Assembly: GCA_002737725.1 (NCBI GenBank) | Contig: NSIP01000002.1 | Span: forward strand, 1-64,000 | Length of the DNA stretch: 64,000 nucleotides | Direction: 5' to 3' | From: Rhodospirillaceae bacterium | Lineage (GTDB): Bacteria > Pseudomonadota > Alphaproteobacteria > Rhodospirillales > Rhodospirillaceae | Translations under genes and position numbers: made by a program | The notes under the pieces: model-generated | Told to the model about the DNA's origin: nothing | What the model saw: only the letters and a program-made list of their open reading frames with translations | Database searches by the model: none | Shown: positions 1 to 8,571 of the stretch, piece by piece | Numbering within the stretch: position 1 is the stretch's first letter | Layout: each line of letters opens with the position of its first letter

Positions 1-1
1 C

Positions 2-121
2 GGGCACGCCGTGCTCATCGGCGCGGCGTCAATTACGGTTGCGACCTGGTCCGCAGCAACTCTGAAACCAAGTTTGTTCAAATCAGGCTTCGGTCGTAGC
101 AGCGACGGGGAACACAACTAG
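2..121 (+). CDS. Possible 3' end of a gene cut by the window edge
   Basis: One forward frame is open from the window edge to a TAG at 119-121 and would encode about 39 residues with an Ala/Val-rich stretch followed by a polar tail. I do not recognise it. It could be a chance open frame, since nothing upstream is visible. A ribosome-binding-like AGGAG for the next gene lies only at 163-167, so the 50 bases after the stop would be a normal intergenic gap. Confidence 0.2.
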   Translation, partial: GHAVLIGAASITVATWSAATLKPSLFKSGFGRSSDGEHN

Positions 122-173
122 ACCAAACTCCCGGTCGAGACTAATCGGAAAAATATATACTTAGGAGTTTGAC

Positions 174-391
174 ATGAAAAAAAACGTCGGTGATGTGGAT
201 AGAATGGCCCGTTCTCTTTTAGGCCTGTTTTTTTATCATTACCCATCATTATGACATTGCCAGCAGGCCCTACCTACGTCATCGCGTCTATAGCTGCGGT
301 CGTCGCCGGGGCCTTGTTGATATGGTCCGGCATCAAAGGGCATTGCTTTGTCTACGGGTTCTTTGGATTTTCAACCTGCAAAAGTGAGTAA
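174..391 (+). pseudogene. DUF2892 (YgaP-type) membrane protein gene, frameshifted
   Basis: ATG at 174 follows TTAGGAG at 161-167. The first 20 codons read MKKNVGDVDRMARSLLGLFF, the usual start of small DUF2892 inner-membrane proteins, then the frame stops at 249-252. After a run of seven T at 229-235 the +2 frame continues with a hydrophobic helix and a typical C-terminus (IKGHCFVYGFFGFSTC) to TAA at 389-391. Adding one T would restore a protein of about 72 residues with two membrane segments. The break sits exactly in a homopolymer, so it may be a sequencing error or a real phase-variable or inactivating slip. The family is membrane embedded; its function is poorly known. Confidence 0.75.
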
Positions 392-496
392 ATCGCCTTT
401 TCGTCATCTGATGATATTGCGCAATGTTCAGAGCCGAAGCCAAAAAATTGACCAGGTTACCCGTATGGTACCCGTTAATAAATAACGCAAAATCTA

Positions 497-515
497 AGAG
501 GCAAAAATAGCCTCT
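497..515 (-). terminator. Hairpin downstream of tRNA-Leu
   Basis: AGAGGC at 497-502 pairs perfectly with GCCTCT at 510-515 around a 7-base loop. Read on the minus strand it lies about 29 bases past the tRNA 3' end and is followed by TAGATTTT, so it can act as the tRNA terminator. The T tract is short, so this is only moderately sure. Confidence 0.45.
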
Positions 516-543
516 GATAATCCATATAAGTCATTGATTTTAT

Positions 544-631
544 TGGTGCCCCCGGCCGGACTTGAACCGGCACGTCCGTTACCAGACAACGGATTTTAAG
601 TCCGTTGCGTCTACCATTCCGCCACGGGGGC
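544..631 (-). tRNA. tRNA-Leu (anticodon UAA), CCA encoded
   Basis: On the minus strand the 5' GCCCCCG pairs with the 3' CGGGGGC acceptor strand, followed by discriminator A and a genomically encoded CCA (544-546). The anticodon stem-loop is GGA-CTTAAAA-TCC, giving UAA for leucine. A long variable arm (TTGTCTGGTAACGGACG region) marks it as a type II tRNA, and GGTTCAAGTCC is the T-loop. Length is 88 nt. It lies downstream of and in the same direction as the CinA/MoaB-like gene, 65 bases away. Confidence 0.95.
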
Positions 632-696
632 TTTTGAAACGATTGCGCCGGACCCTAATCCGGGATCGGTTTGCGAGCAACCATCCGTGTCATTTT

Positions 697-1458
697 TTAA
701 GGCGATGGACCGATAATCGGCTCGCCACCGAGCACGCGCATGGCCGCAGCGACTTTGGCAATGACGGCCGCGATGGTTGCTTTGTCGGTGGACCGGGCAA
801 CAATCGAGGTGCCCAGCTTATCAAGCCGCATGAACGGGTAGCTGCCAATCGCCACATGGGGGTGGGCATTTTGGATGGCACTAAGGTCTGCGGCAATATC
901 TCCTTCGCGCACATGGGCATCGACACTTTGCGAGTAAACTGGATCGCCGCCTTTTAATGTGGGCGCCACGGCATCAAACATGGCGCGCGTCACGGTGGGC
1001 ACGCCCGCCATCACAAACACGTTCTCAATGCGGTAGCCGGGTGCCACGCTGATGTGGTTCTCGATCAAACTCACACCCGCGCCGTCGGGCACTTCGGCCA
1101 TGCGCAAGCGCGCGTCATTGGTGCGATCACCATAATAGGCGCGCAAATCGCGTTCGGCGTCGGGGTGGCGAATCACCTTGCGGCCAAAGGCTTTGGCCAC
1201 ACACGGCGTGGTGATGTCGTCATGCGTCGGGCCAATACCGCCGGTGGTAAACACATATGTATAAGCTGAGCGCATCGCGTTCAGCGCCTCGATGATGCGG
1301 CTTTCCACATCGGGCAAAACGCGCACTTCGCTTAAGCCAATACCCATGGCGGCCAGTCGCTCGCCGAAAAACTTCAGGTGCGCGTCTTGGGTGCGGCCCG
1401 ACAGGATTTCATCGCCAATAATCAGCAGGCAGGCGGTTGGGTTGGGGGTGTTGGTCAT
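697..1458 (-). CDS. Molybdopterin-binding protein (CinA N-terminal/MoaB-like)
   Basis: This 253-residue protein has the MoCF_biosynth fold shared by MoaB/MogA and the N-terminal half of CinA. Visible motifs are IIGDEILSGRTQD near the start and TTGGIGPTHDDIT about 70 residues on, which form the molybdopterin or nucleotide pocket. The C-terminal CinA deamidase domain is absent. Family members of this length are usually annotated 'competence/damage-inducible protein A N-terminal domain'; the exact substrate is not known. I chose the ATG at 1458 (MTNTPN) over an in-frame GTG 15 bases upstream; neither has a strong Shine-Dalgarno sequence. It is the last gene of a leftward argJ-mutT group, 53 bases after mutT. 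Confidence 0.85.
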   Translation of the reverse strand: MTNTPNPTACLLIIGDEILSGRTQDAHLKFFGERLAAMGIGLSEVRVLPDVESRIIEALNAMRSAYTYVFTTGGIGPTHDDITTPCVAKAFGRKVIRHPDAERDLRAYYGDRTNDARLRMAEVPDGAGVSLIENHISVAPGYRIENVFVMAGVPTVTRAMFDAVAPTLKGGDPVYSQSVDAHVREGDIAADLSAIQNAHPHVAIGSYPFMRLDKLGTSIVARSTDKATIAAVIAKVAAAMRVLGGEPIIGPSP

Positions 1459-1511
1459 GGTTTTACCAGACACACATTACAGAGGGGGCGCACATCAAGG
1501 CAATCGCCCGT

Positions 1512-1928
1512 CTACTTTAAAGCGCGCCGCAGCGGCTCGATCAAGGGCAAGTCCGCTGGGGGCATATCGTAGTTGTTGAGGTCCGCCGCACTCACCCACG
1601 CCAAGGCTTGCCCTTCGCGGCCCTTCAGCTCGCCTTGCCAGCGCGGGCAATCGAACAGCGGCATCAGCAAATGGAAGTCGTCATAAGTGTGTGACGCGAA
1701 GGCCAACGGCTCAAGGTCTGCAATATCAACCGTGATGCCCAACTCTTCGTGCAACTCGCGCACCAAAGCTTGCTCGGGCGTTTCATTGTCCTCAACTTTG
1801 CCGCCCGGGAATTCCCACAGCCCCGCCATTTTTTTTCCAGCGGGGCGTTGGGCCAGCAACACACGGCGTTGCTTGTCAATCAACGCGACCGCGACCACCA
1901 AAACAATGGGCTTTTGTGGGGGCATCAT
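1512..1928 (-). CDS. mutT: MutT family 8-oxo-dGTP diphosphatase (Nudix)
   Basis: This 138-residue Nudix hydrolase would remove oxidised dGTP from the nucleotide pool before it is built into DNA. The Nudix box is intact: GGKVEDNETPEQALVRELHE followed by ELGI fits GX5EX7REUXEEXGU. The protein ends in a short basic tail. The ATG at 1926-1928 overlaps the TGA of argJ (1928-1930) as ATGA, which fixes the start and implies translational coupling. A second ATG directly follows, so initiation may be at either. Pairing of mutT with argJ is common in alphaproteobacteria. Confidence 0.92.
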   Translation of the reverse strand: MMPPQKPIVLVVAVALIDKQRRVLLAQRPAGKKMAGLWEFPGGKVEDNETPEQALVRELHEELGITVDIADLEPLAFASHTYDDFHLLMPLFDCPRWQGELKGREGQALAWVSAADLNNYDMPPADLPLIEPLRRALK

Positions 1929-3160
1929 CAAGTCCGATAAGACCCGTTGATGTCGATGTAACCGTGCGTCAAATCGCAGCTCCATACCGTTGCATGCCCT
2001 GGCCCAATTCCAATATCTGCTTCGAACACAACCTCTTGGCCCTTCATATGCGCCGCCACCGGCGTTTCATCGTAGCCGGGCACGGCTTCGCCTTCTTGCG
2101 CTACAGCAACTCCACCAATACGAATAGCCAGCTTGTCCCGGTCAACTTTTTCACCCGACTTGCCCACCGCCATGACAATGCGGCCCCAGTTGGCGTCTTC
2201 ACCTGCCACTGCCGTTTTCACCAGCGGCGAATTGGCAATCGTCATGGCAATACGGTGCGCTGCTTTGTCGTGCTCGGCACCGGTCACGCGCACTTCCAAG
2301 AATTTCGTGGCGCCTTCACCGTCTTTGGCAATTTGTTTAGAAAGGTCTGTCATCAAATCCAGCAGCGTGATTTTAAAATCCGCCAAGCGTGGATCATGCG
2401 GGTGGTTCACCACCTTATGAGCGGCCTGGCCCGTGGCAAACATCAGCAATGTGTCCGAGGTCGAAGTGTCGCCATCCACGGTCACACAGTTAAATGTTTT
2501 GTCCGCACTACCTGCGACCAAATATTGTACCGTTGCCGCATCCAATACCGCGTCGGTGAAAATGTAAGCCAGCATCGTGGCCATGTCGGGTTGAATCATG
2601 CCCGAGCCTTTGCAGAAGCCGACAATATTCACGGTCTTGCCATCGATCATAGACGTGCGCGTTGCCACTTTAGCAAACGTATCGGTGGTCATGATCGCCT
2701 TGGCGGCGTCGAGGGTTGCTGTGGCGCTGAGCTTGGTTTTCATCTCAGGCAACGCCGCGACAATTTTTTCAAAGGGCAATTGAACACCAATGGTGCCCGT
2801 CGAGGAGACGAACACTTCATGGGGCGCGCAGCCGAATGTTGCGACCGCCGCCGCGACGGTTTGCTCAACCGCGCTCGCGCCCTTCTTGCCGGTGAAGGCA
2901 TTGGAGTTGCCAGCATTGACCACCAACACCCGGGCCTGGCCGTGCTTGCGATTGGTCCGGCACTGCTCGACCGGGGCCGAGGCCGTGAGCGAGCGCGTGA
3001 AGACGCCGCCGACCGTTGTTCCCGCGACGAGTTCGGCCACCATCAAATCGGTTCGGCCCTGATAGCGTATCCCCGCCGCATGCGTCGCAAACTTCACGCC
3101 TGCCACGGCAGGCAAGGCGGGGGTGGTCTTGGGGGCCAAGGGTGAAACGGCAAGGCTCAT
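1928..3160 (-). CDS. argJ: Bifunctional ornithine acetyltransferase / N-acetylglutamate synthase
   Basis: ArgJ transfers the acetyl group from N-acetylornithine to glutamate, recycling acetate in arginine synthesis; bifunctional members also use acetyl-CoA. The protein is about 410 residues, the family norm. It contains KGSGMIQPDMATMLAYIF, where the Thr of ATML (about residue 195) is the autoprocessing nucleophile that splits the precursor into alpha and beta chains. It ends in the expected INGSYRT. The ATG at 3160 is preferred over one at 3190 because AGGAAG lies about 9 bases before it and homologues start here. A small open frame ends just before, with its TAG touching this Shine-Dalgarno. 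The next gene, mutT, overlaps by 1 base. Confidence 0.95.
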   Translation of the reverse strand: MSLAVSPLAPKTTPALPAVAGVKFATHAAGIRYQGRTDLMVAELVAGTTVGGVFTRSLTASAPVEQCRTNRKHGQARVLVVNAGNSNAFTGKKGASAVEQTVAAAVATFGCAPHEVFVSSTGTIGVQLPFEKIVAALPEMKTKLSATATLDAAKAIMTTDTFAKVATRTSMIDGKTVNIVGFCKGSGMIQPDMATMLAYIFTDAVLDAATVQYLVAGSADKTFNCVTVDGDTSTSDTLLMFATGQAAHKVVNHPHDPRLADFKITLLDLMTDLSKQIAKDGEGATKFLEVRVTGAEHDKAAHRIAMTIANSPLVKTAVAGEDANWGRIVMAVGKSGEKVDRDKLAIRIGGVAVAQEGEAVPGYDETPVAAHMKGQEVVFEADIGIGPGHATVWSCDLTHGYIDINGSYRT

Positions 3161-3170
3161 ATCTAGCTTC

Positions 3171-3308
3171 CTATCGAGCTTCTTTGTCATGTGTGGCGTC
3201 CTTAACCATGCCCAAAATCAACTCAGGCAGACGGTCAAAACCATCGGACATTTCAATGGCACAGCTCAAACCCAGCCACAAGCCAACGCCATTGGCCGCA
3301 ACAATCAT
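3171..3308 (-). CDS. Small hypothetical protein upstream of argJ (45 aa)
   Basis: An ATG at 3308 (preceded by GGTAGG) opens a 45-codon frame ending in TAG at 3171-3173, 10 bases before the argJ start. The product has a short hydrophobic N-terminus (MIVAANGVGLWLGLSCAI) and a charged C-terminal half (MSDGFDRLPELILGMVKDA). I recognise no family. In favour: it has a start with a plausible ribosome site, protein-like composition, and a stop codon embedded in the TAGGAAG that serves as argJ's ribosome site, as in coupled genes. Against: it is short and unverified. It may be a small membrane-associated protein or a leader peptide for argJ. Confidence 0.45.
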   Translation of the reverse strand: MIVAANGVGLWLGLSCAIEMSDGFDRLPELILGMVKDATHDKEAR

Positions 3309-3391
3309 AGCCTACCTGACAACCCATTCAAATTTAATGATAATTTCTGGCTCGTGGGGCCCTGAAACAGGGCAAATTGTGGCCGCGTGCG

Positions 3392-3420
3392 TTGACTTAT
3401 GCCCCTTGCGCTTCTATCTG
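3392..3420 (+). promoter_or_regulatory. Sigma70-type promoter for secA
   Basis: TTGACT at 3392-3397 and TATCTG at 3415-3420 are separated by exactly 17 bases, in the only good orientation toward secA, about 86 bases before its ATG. The intergenic stretch 3309-3505 holds nothing else I can support except the leftward promoter region for argJ, in which I see no clear hexamers. Confidence 0.5.
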
Positions 3421-3505
3421 TCTGCACACAACCACATGTTCATGGCTGTTCCCGTACAATTTGGGGCTGTCCAGCTGCCCCCACCACAGTTCTGTTGAGG
3501 TTTCG

Positions 3506-6232
3506 ATGCTCGGCGCACTTAAACGCCTGTTTCCCTCGCGCAATGAACGTCTCATCAAATCGCTGCGACCCATTGTCGAAACCATCAACGCCAAGGAAGC
3601 CGAGATTGCGGCGCTTGACGATGCGGGCGTGCGCGCTCGGACCGATTGGTTGAAAGATCGCCTCGCCAAGGGCGAAACGCTTGATGCGATTTTGCCCGAT
3701 GCTTTCGCCACGGTCCGCGAAGCTGCCAAACGCACGCTCAAGCAGCGTCACTTCGATGTCCAAATGATGGGCGCCATCGTTCTCAATCGCGGCAAGATCG
3801 CCGAGATGGGCACCGGCGAAGGTAAAACTCTTGTCTCCACGTTGGCTGTTTATCTCAACGCACTCACCGGCAAGGGCGTACACCTTGTCACCGTGAACGA
3901 CTACTTGGCCAAACGCGATTCGCAATGGATGGCCCAGATCTACGAATTTCTTGGGTTGAAGGTTGGCTGCATTCAACATGACCTCGACGACCAGGGTCGC
4001 CGACAAGCCTATGCCGCCGATGTGACCTACGGAACCAACAGCGAGTTCGGCTTCGATTATCTGCGCGATAACATGAAGTATGCGATTGAGGATATGGTTC
4101 AGCGGCCCTTCAATTTCGCCATCGTCGACGAAGTTGATTCGATTTTGATCGACGAAGCGCGCACCCCGCTGATTATCTCAGGCCCCTCACAAGATCGCAG
4201 CGAGTTGTATGTCAGCGTGAACAAAATCGTTCCGCTGTTTCAGCCCGAGCATTACGAGAAGGACGAGAAACAAAAATCCATCGCTTTCACCGACGCGGGC
4301 ACCGAATTCGGCGAGCAGCTCTTGCGCGATCATGGCCTCCTCACCGAAGGCGGCCTTTACGATATTCATAACGTCGAGTTGGTACATCACCTCAATCAGG
4401 CGCTCAAAGCGCACCACATGTTCAAGCCCGATGTTGATTACATTGTCCGCGACGAGCGCGTGCACCTGATTGACGAATTCACCGGCCGCATTATGGAGGG
4501 CCGTCGCCTATCTGAGGGCCTGCACCAAGCCATTGAGGCCCGAGAAGGCGTGTCGGTTCAAAACGAGAATCAAACGTTGGCCACGGTCACCTACCAAAAT
4601 TACTTCCGTATGTACCCGAAGCTGGCGGGGATGACCGGCACGGCCATGACCGAGGAAGAGGAATTCACGACCATTTATGGTTTGGAAGTGATCGATGTGC
4701 CCCCCAACAGGCCGCGCATTCGCATAGACGAGCACGACGAGGTTTATCGCAGCGCAGAAGAAAAGTACGACTCAATCGTCAAGCTGATTGAAGAGTGCCA
4801 TGCCCGCAAACAGCCGGTGCTGGTGGGCACGGTGTCCATTGAAAAGTCCGAACTGCTGGCCGAGCGTTTGCGCAAAAAAGCCAAAGTTAACCCCCAAGTT
4901 TTGAACGCCAAGTATCACGAACAAGAAGCCTTCATTATTGCGCAGGCCGGGATGCCGGGTGCGGTGACGATTGCCACCAACATGGCCGGTCGCGGCACCG
5001 ATATTCAATTGGGCGGCAATGCGGAGTATCGTATTCAAGAAGAAGAAAAGCGCCTGGAGCGCCAACTCACCGACGCCGAACAACAAGCCATCCGCGACAA
5101 TGTAGCGGAGAACAAGAAACTCGCGCTTGATGCGGGCGGGCTTTATGTCGTCGGCACCGAGCGTCACGAATCGCGGCGCATCGACAACCAATTGCGGGGT
5201 CGTTCCGGCCGTCAGGGCGATCCGGGTGGCTCGAAGTTCTTCTTGTCGCTGGAAGATGACTTGATGCGCATTTTCGGCTCCGAGCGCATGTCGGGCATGT
5301 TGGTTAAGCTCGGCCTAGAGCAAGGCGAAGCCATCATCCACCCGTGGATCAATAAAGCCATTGAAAAAGCGCAGCAAAAAGTCGAAGCGCGCAACTTCGA
5401 TATGCGCAAAAACTTGCTGCAATTCGATGATGTGATGAATGTCCAACGTCGCGAGATCTTTGAGCAGCGACGTGAAATTATGACCACCGAAGATGTCTCA
5501 CAGTTGATCGGTCATATGCGCACCGAAGTAGTGGGCGATTTGGTCGCGAAGTTTATCCCCTCACGCGCCATGCCCGAAGAATGGGATGTCGCGGGCTTGC
5601 ATGAAGAGGCCTTGCGAATTCTCGGTATCGACTTCCCATTCAAGGATTGGGCGGCTGAAGAAGGCATTGCAGACGAGGAAATCCAAGAGCGCCTGATGGT
5701 GGCGATTGATAAGAAAATGAATGAGAAGGGTGCGGGTTTTGGCGCTGAGATCATGCGACGCATCGAGAAAAGTTTGTTGCTGCAAACCATCGATCATGGC
5801 TGGCGTGATCATCTGGCGCGTCTTGATTATCTACGTCACGGTGTGAACTTGCGCGCCTATGGGCAAAAACAACCTTTGTTAGAGTATCAGCGCGAAGCTT
5901 ATGTAATGTTTGAGGAGATGTTGGAATCGTTGCGCGATCGTGTGACGTCGATTCTCTCTCGCGTCGAGTTCAAGGTTGAGCCCCGGCCCGAAGATTTAGC
6001 ACCCAAACCACGGTTCCAAGTTGAGCAGCCTCGCAGCCTGCCTGCGAGTGAGAGCACGCAATCCTTTGTCACGTCGCGCGTGGTCGGTCGTCAAAGTGCT
6101 GAACTACGCAAGCCTGATGATCCCACGACCTGGGGGAAAATTGCCCGTAACGAGGTGTGCCCTTGCGGCTCAGGTAAAAAGTATAAGCATTGTCATGGCG
6201 TTATCGTCGGCAATGAGGCGCGGCCCGCTTAA
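3506..6232 (+). CDS. secA: Preprotein translocase ATPase SecA
   Basis: SecA is the ATP-driven motor that pushes unfolded preproteins through SecYEG at the inner membrane. The 908-residue protein is full length. Nucleotide-binding domain 1 has the P-loop MGTGEGKT near residue 101-108 and the DEAD-type [20 protein letters not shown]. The second helicase domain has [14 protein letters not shown] and [13 protein letters not shown]. The C-terminus carries the zinc motif [13 protein letters not shown], which contacts SecB and the membrane. The ATG at 3506 (MLGALKRLF) follows TTGAGG at 3495-3500; an upstream in-frame ATG gives an atypical leader and is rejected. It is divergent from argJ and followed by a hairpin, suggesting a single-gene transcript. 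Confidence 0.98.
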   Translation: MLGALKRLFPSRNERLIKSLRPIVETINAKEAEIAALDDAGVRARTDWLKDRLAKGETLDAILPDAFATVREAAKRTLKQRHFDVQMMGAIVLNRGKIAEMGTGEGKTLVSTLAVYLNALTGKGVHLVTVNDYLAKRDSQWMAQIYEFLGLKVGCIQHDLDDQGRRQAYAADVTYGTNSEFGFDYLRDNMKYAIEDMVQRPFNFAIVDEVDSILIDEARTPLIISGPSQDRSELYVSVNKIVPLFQPEHYEKDEKQKSIAFTDAGTEFGEQLLRDHGLLTEGGLYDIHNVELVHHLNQALKAHHMFKPDVDYIVRDERVHLIDEFTGRIMEGRRLSEGLHQAIEAREGVSVQNENQTLATVTYQNYFRMYPKLAGMTGTAMTEEEEFTTIYGLEVIDVPPNRPRIRIDEHDEVYRSAEEKYDSIVKLIEECHARKQPVLVGTVSIEKSELLAERLRKKAKVNPQVLNAKYHEQEAFIIAQAGMPGAVTIATNMAGRGTDIQLGGNAEYRIQEEEKRLERQLTDAEQQAIRDNVAENKKLALDAGGLYVVGTERHESRRIDNQLRGRSGRQGDPGGSKFFLSLEDDLMRIFGSERMSGMLVKLGLEQGEAIIHPWINKAIEKAQQKVEARNFDMRKNLLQFDDVMNVQRREIFEQRREIMTTEDVSQLIGHMRTEVVGDLVAKFIPSRAMPEEWDVAGLHEEALRILGIDFPFKDWAAEEGIADEEIQERLMVAIDKKMNEKGAGFGAEIMRRIEKSLLLQTIDHGWRDHLARLDYLRHGVNLRAYGQKQPLLEYQREAYVMFEEMLESLRDRVTSILSRVEFKVEPRPEDLAPKPRFQVEQPRSLPASESTQSFVTSRVVGRQSAELRKPDDPTTWGKIARNEVCPCGSGKKYKHCHGVIVGNEARPA

Positions 6233-6270
6233 AAGTTTAAATGAGTTGTAGCGTCGTTGGCATTGCATGG

Positions 6271-6310
6271 CCCTCGCAGAGTATGCAGAATCAAACTCTG
6301 CTTGAGAGGG
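6271..6310 (+). promoter_or_regulatory. Stable hairpin after secA
   Basis: CCCTC-GCAGAGT (6271-6282) pairs with ACTCTGC (6295-6301) and, after a 4-base bulge, GAGGG (6306-6310). It lies 39 bases past the secA stop. No T run follows, so it is either a Rho-dependent 3' end stabiliser or part of an element, not a classical terminator. Confidence 0.4.
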
Positions 6311-6320
6311 AAATCACCTG

Positions 6321-6614
6321 ATGGCGATAGAACCCAATCTTGAATCTGCACTCTCTGCCTAGCGCTCCGATCTTCTCAACAAGCTCGGCAACTCTGCGCA
6401 GGCGTCTGACCAGCATCGTGCCCGTCAAGCCGTTGGCGAGATCAGCGAGCAGGCGCAGAACTCTCGTGATCGCAATACCAATACATTGCCTGTCGACTCT
6501 GTGCGTGGCCGCAACCTGAATATTTCTGTCAAATTGGGCTGCGCCTTGGCAGCGGCTTGCCGCCCAGCTCCTGCATTCTGCATTGCGGCGATTCTGAAGG
6601 ACCGTGTGGGCTGA
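6321..6614 (+). other. Degenerate open frame with one internal amber codon
   Basis: The 446 bases between secA and the amidotransferase gene hold no intact gene. From an ATG at 6321 a frame of 97 codons runs to TGA at 6612-6614, interrupted only by TAG at 6360-6362. The middle reads like a soluble helical protein (LLNKLGNSAQASDQHRARQA and following). I recognise no family and see no ribosome site stronger than a nearby GAGAGGG at 6304-6310, which belongs to the hairpin. It may be a gene relic or chance. Confidence 0.25.
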
Positions 6615-6678
6615 TGTCTGCGTTGGACGCTTCTCAATTCAGTGAACACTCTCCCTCTCTCAAGTTTTAAGGACTTTC

Positions 6679-7389
6679 GTGCCGAACGTACTTTCCATCC
6701 GCCATGTCGCTTTCGAAGATTTGGGGATTCTTGAAGACATTTTCACCGCGCGCGGTTGGTCGTACCGCTATCACGAGGCTGGGACACAAGATTGGGCCAC
6801 GCTCAATCCGCTGGCGGACGATTTGGTTGTCGTATTGGGTGGGGCCATCGCTGTCTATGATACGCATCTCTACCCCTTCATTACCGACGAACTCAAATTT
6901 CTCGAACAGCGCCTCGCGGCACGCAAGCCAACACTCGGCATATGTTTAGGCGCACAAATGATCGCTCAGGCGTTGGGCGCGCGCGTGTACCCCGCCGCCG
7001 TCAAAGAAGTGGGTTGGAGCCCGCTGCAGCTCAAAGTGCCAGGGCATACCTCGCCCTGTAAATGGCTCTCAGCCGAGCACGCCTTCATGTTTCATTGGAA
7101 CGGCGACACCTTTGTCCTTCCCGATAACGCTGTTCTCTTGGCATCCACGGGCAGCTACCCGCATCAGGTATTCATTTGGAATGATGTTGTGTTGGCGTTT
7201 CAATGTCTTCCCGAGGTCCGGACTCGTGATCTTGAAAACTGGTTCATCGGCCATGCGGTTGAGATCGCGACTACGCCCGGTGTGAATGCTCGCCCGCTGG
7301 GCACCGATACCCTGAAGTATGGCCCCGCCCTCGAGAAATACGGCCGTTTATGCTTCGAGGAGTGGCTGACTTCGCTTAAGATCGGCTAA
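6679..7389 (+). CDS. Class I glutamine amidotransferase-like protein
   Basis: A 236-residue stand-alone GATase1 domain of the GMP-synthase-like type. The nucleophile elbow is GICLGAQ (Cys about residue 89), the oxyanion region is VVLGGAIAVYD, and FHWNGDTF supplies the GMP-synthase-like catalytic His region. Such proteins hydrolyse glutamine or gamma-glutamyl substrates; the true substrate cannot be read here, and no synthase partner gene is adjacent. The start is GTG at 6679, preceded by AAGGA at 6669-6673. An ATG inside this region is in another frame. It is followed 25 bases later by the CpcT-like gene on the same strand, probably co-transcribed. Confidence 0.85.
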   Translation: MPNVLSIRHVAFEDLGILEDIFTARGWSYRYHEAGTQDWATLNPLADDLVVVLGGAIAVYDTHLYPFITDELKFLEQRLAARKPTLGICLGAQMIAQALGARVYPAAVKEVGWSPLQLKVPGHTSPCKWLSAEHAFMFHWNGDTFVLPDNAVLLASTGSYPHQVFIWNDVVLAFQCLPEVRTRDLENWFIGHAVEIATTPGVNARPLGTDTLKYGPALEKYGRLCFEEWLTSLKIG

Positions 7390-7414
7390 CAGGAATTTCC
7401 CTGGGGAGGGATCG

Positions 7415-8467
7415 ATGCGTTATTTTATGTCACTCGGCTTGGCGCTAAGCGTGCTTGTGGCAACGCCAGCGATGGCGCAGCAAACTCCAGTCACAAAAAA
7501 GCCCGGCTGGTCAAGCGATCAATCACCGCTGCAACGCGACATGATGGTGATGAATGCCATTATGCCCGGCACCTACAACAACTACGAACAGACCTATTTT
7601 AATAAGCGCCTCGATATTCCTGCTGATCAGCGTCACCGCCACATTCATACCGAGATTCGTAAAATCCCCGACGCCCGCTTTGGCGAGCACGCGTTCTATG
7701 TGCAGGATTATTGGGATGATGATCCCTCGAAACAGCAGCCCCGCATCTATAGTTTCTTTGTTGATGAAATCGAAGGCGCGCTGCGCATGGAAAGTTATTA
7801 CTTTACCGGGCTTGATCGCGCGGCCTACTTAAACGCCCACGACGATCTGAAAAAACTCGATGGCCTGACGAAAGATAAACTGAACTACGTCAAGGGGTGC
7901 GATCTTTACTTTACACGCACCGTAGATGGTTTTCACGGCAAGATGAAGCCCAGAGCCTGCGTGTACGAGGAGAAAAGCGAAAAAGTTTACGCCGATTTCC
8001 AAATCATGATTGGCAACAAAAGTTTGTGGAAAGGCGACATCATTCGCCGCGTGAAAGATAACAAACAGGTCAACAGTGAACCAAAACATTTATATAAGCA
8101 AAATCGCGCACGGTGGTTCACCTGCTCACTCACCTTGGGTGAGGGGGCTGATGCGCCGCGCTTCAAGGGTCTGAACATTATGGATCAAGGTGGAACGGCC
8201 TGGCTGCCAGTGCCCACACCCGAGCATTCAGACCGCGAGGTTGGCCTGCACATTCGCAATGTTGATTGGGCCATGAACAACTCGAAGACAGCGTTCACCA
8301 ATGACGTGTTCTCGCTCTACCTCGATGAGCGCTGGAAAGGCCAGGAACGACGCCACATTATGTATACTTGGTCCAAGGCAGACTCCGAACGACTCGGGAT
8401 CAATCTGCTCTATATGCAGGCCTATTGTGTCCTGAAAGAAGCAGCCAAGCCCAATCCGCAACTCTAG
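7415..8467 (+). CDS. CpcT/CpeT-like secreted protein (DUF1001)
   Basis: A 350-residue protein with a clear signal peptide (MRYFMSLGLALSVLVATPAMAQQ, cleaved after AMA). The mature part matches the CpcT/CpeT pattern: PGTYNNYEQTYF near the start, then FYVQDYWDDDPSKQQPRIYS, then LNYVKGCDLYFTRTVDGFHG and an RACVYEE segment with conserved cysteines. In cyanobacteria these proteins attach bilins to phycobiliproteins. Here there are no phycobiliprotein genes, and the predicted location is periplasmic, so a chromophore lyase role is unlikely. About 130 extra C-terminal residues (FTCSLTLGEG onward) extend past the usual domain. The start at 7415 follows GGGGAGGG. It is convergent with ftsY and ends in a strong hairpin. 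Confidence 0.75.
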   Translation: MRYFMSLGLALSVLVATPAMAQQTPVTKKPGWSSDQSPLQRDMMVMNAIMPGTYNNYEQTYFNKRLDIPADQRHRHIHTEIRKIPDARFGEHAFYVQDYWDDDPSKQQPRIYSFFVDEIEGALRMESYYFTGLDRAAYLNAHDDLKKLDGLTKDKLNYVKGCDLYFTRTVDGFHGKMKPRACVYEEKSEKVYADFQIMIGNKSLWKGDIIRRVKDNKQVNSEPKHLYKQNRARWFTCSLTLGEGADAPRFKGLNIMDQGGTAWLPVPTPEHSDREVGLHIRNVDWAMNNSKTAFTNDVFSLYLDERWKGQERRHIMYTWSKADSERLGINLLYMQAYCVLKEAAKPNPQL

Positions 8468-8503
8468 AGCAAGCCGCGTTAAGTTGGAATCGGCGGCTTG
8501 CTC
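8467..8503. terminator. Perfect 11-bp inverted repeat between convergent genes
   Basis: GAGCAAGCCGC at 8467-8477 pairs perfectly with GCGGCTTGCTC at 8493-8503, loop 15 bases. It starts on the last base of the CpcT-like stop codon and lies between that gene and ftsY, so it can end both transcripts. No long T run is present on either side. Confidence 0.5.
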
Positions 8504-8571
8504 AAAGTCATTGTTATGTTGCGTCGCTTTGCAGAACCCCGTGGCCCACTTTTCCGCGCGACGCTCTAAGC

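Noticed and set aside
480-640. tRNA-Leu as an integration site for a mobile element
   Set aside because: There is no integrase next to it and no duplicated tRNA 3' end in the window; the xerC at 53.5 kb is the housekeeping recombinase.
1916-3145. A 409-codon open frame on the plus strand across argJ
   Set aside because: It is antisense to argJ, has His/Arg-rich composition with no domain, and is explained by codon bias in the real gene.
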